From: Nitrospirota bacterium
GTDB lineage: Bacteria > Nitrospirota > UBA9217
DNA: 32,789 nucleotides
Reading direction: 5' to 3'
Assembly: GCA_021814615.1 (NCBI GenBank)
Contig: JAKAHZ010000023.1
Location: forward strand, 1 to 32,789
The notes beneath the pieces were generated by a model that was not told the DNA's origin, did not search any database, and saw nothing but the letters and a program-made list of their open reading frames with translations. Position numbers and translations under genes: made by a program. Shown in pieces: positions 32,669 to 32,789 of the stretch (the first letter of the stretch is position 1; every line of letters begins with the position of its first letter).

Positions 32669-32789
32669 CTGACCCCCTCCGTTTGGACAAATATGGTAGA
32701 GTGCCAGACAGGATCCAAGGCCCGGAACGGGCGGAAAGGATCTTGTCATGAAGAAACAGAGGTCGTTCAGTTCCGAGTTCAAGCGTCAA
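32665..32789 (+). mobile_element. Left end of an IS3-family-like insertion sequence
   Basis: The TPR coding pattern breaks at about 32668 into TGACCCCCTCCGTTTGGACA (from 32670), which looks like an IS3-family terminal repeat, followed by a short GC-rich leader and an OrfA start. The exact first base is uncertain by about five bases because the other end is outside the window. Confidence 0.75.
32748..32789 (+). CDS. Transposase OrfA, N-terminal fragment (IS3/IS911-type)
   Basis: Only 14 residues are in the window (MKKQRSFSSEFKRQ). This is the usual opening of the HTH_Tnp_1 protein of IS3-family elements (typically M-x-K-x-R-x-F-x-x-E-F-K). GGAAAGGA lies seven bases before the ATG. It is in a different frame from the interrupted TPR gene. 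Confidence 0.78.
   Translation, partial: MKKQRSFSSEFKRQ

Overview
The window looks like a chromosomal contig from a GC-rich, Gram-negative, probably anaerobic or respiratory environmental bacterium of the Nitrospirota/Desulfobacterota type. The reasons are a lipoprotein- and Tat-rich gene set, a NapH/NapG-type ferredoxin next to a DUF362 protein, a class III cyclase with a CHASE2 sensor, HD-GYP signalling, a probable selenoprotein, and many short intergenic palindromic repeats. The taxon is an inference; no rRNA or tRNA gene was seen.

Left part (1-9119). The 3' end of trpB and complete trpA (3131-3940) are separated by about 3 kb of accessory DNA. The first piece is a nucleotidyltransferase plus 60-aa protein cassette, flanked by a perfect 52-bp duplication of the trpB 3' end. 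The second piece is a caspase-fold lipoprotein followed by a secreted DUF4384-type protein. After trpA comes a co-directional signalling cluster: a GAF-GAF-HD-GYP protein, a Crp-like cyclic-nucleotide receptor, a CHASE2 adenylate/guanylate cyclase and a metallo-beta-lactamase-fold protein resembling class II cAMP phosphodiesterase. Together these could sense, make, read and destroy a cyclic nucleotide.

Middle (9173-18529). accD overlaps a DUF2905 gene. A Tat-exported DUF362 protein with a clear sigma70 promoter precedes a NapH/NapG-like polyferredoxin. Next are an FN3 plus propeller-repeat lipoprotein, a small rhodanese with a membrane protein, an AbrB/Doc toxin-antitoxin pair placed directly in front of ribD, and a YrfG-like HAD nucleotidase.

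Minus-strand pair (18702-21159). A diacylglycerol-kinase-family lipid kinase lies beside a secreted haem-motif protein with three rhodanese domains. The first rhodanese domain has an in-frame TGA at its active-site loop, followed by a stem-loop that fits a bacterial SECIS. The best reading is one selenoprotein, not two genes.

Right part (21502-28866). This is the conserved translation cluster ffh, rpsP, rimM, trmD, rplS, rnhB, yraN, then an orphan cyclic-nucleotide-binding protein and rimO. A small monocistronic gene with its own promoter and terminator follows. The gaps in this cluster carry several families of imperfect inverted repeats.

End (29030-32789). A secreted YtkA/FixH-like protein and a Phd/RelE toxin-antitoxin module are on the minus strand. 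A long AT-rich plus-strand TPR protein gene follows. Its 3' part is interrupted near 32669 by the left end of an IS3-family-like element, whose transposase OrfA begins at 32748 and runs off the window.
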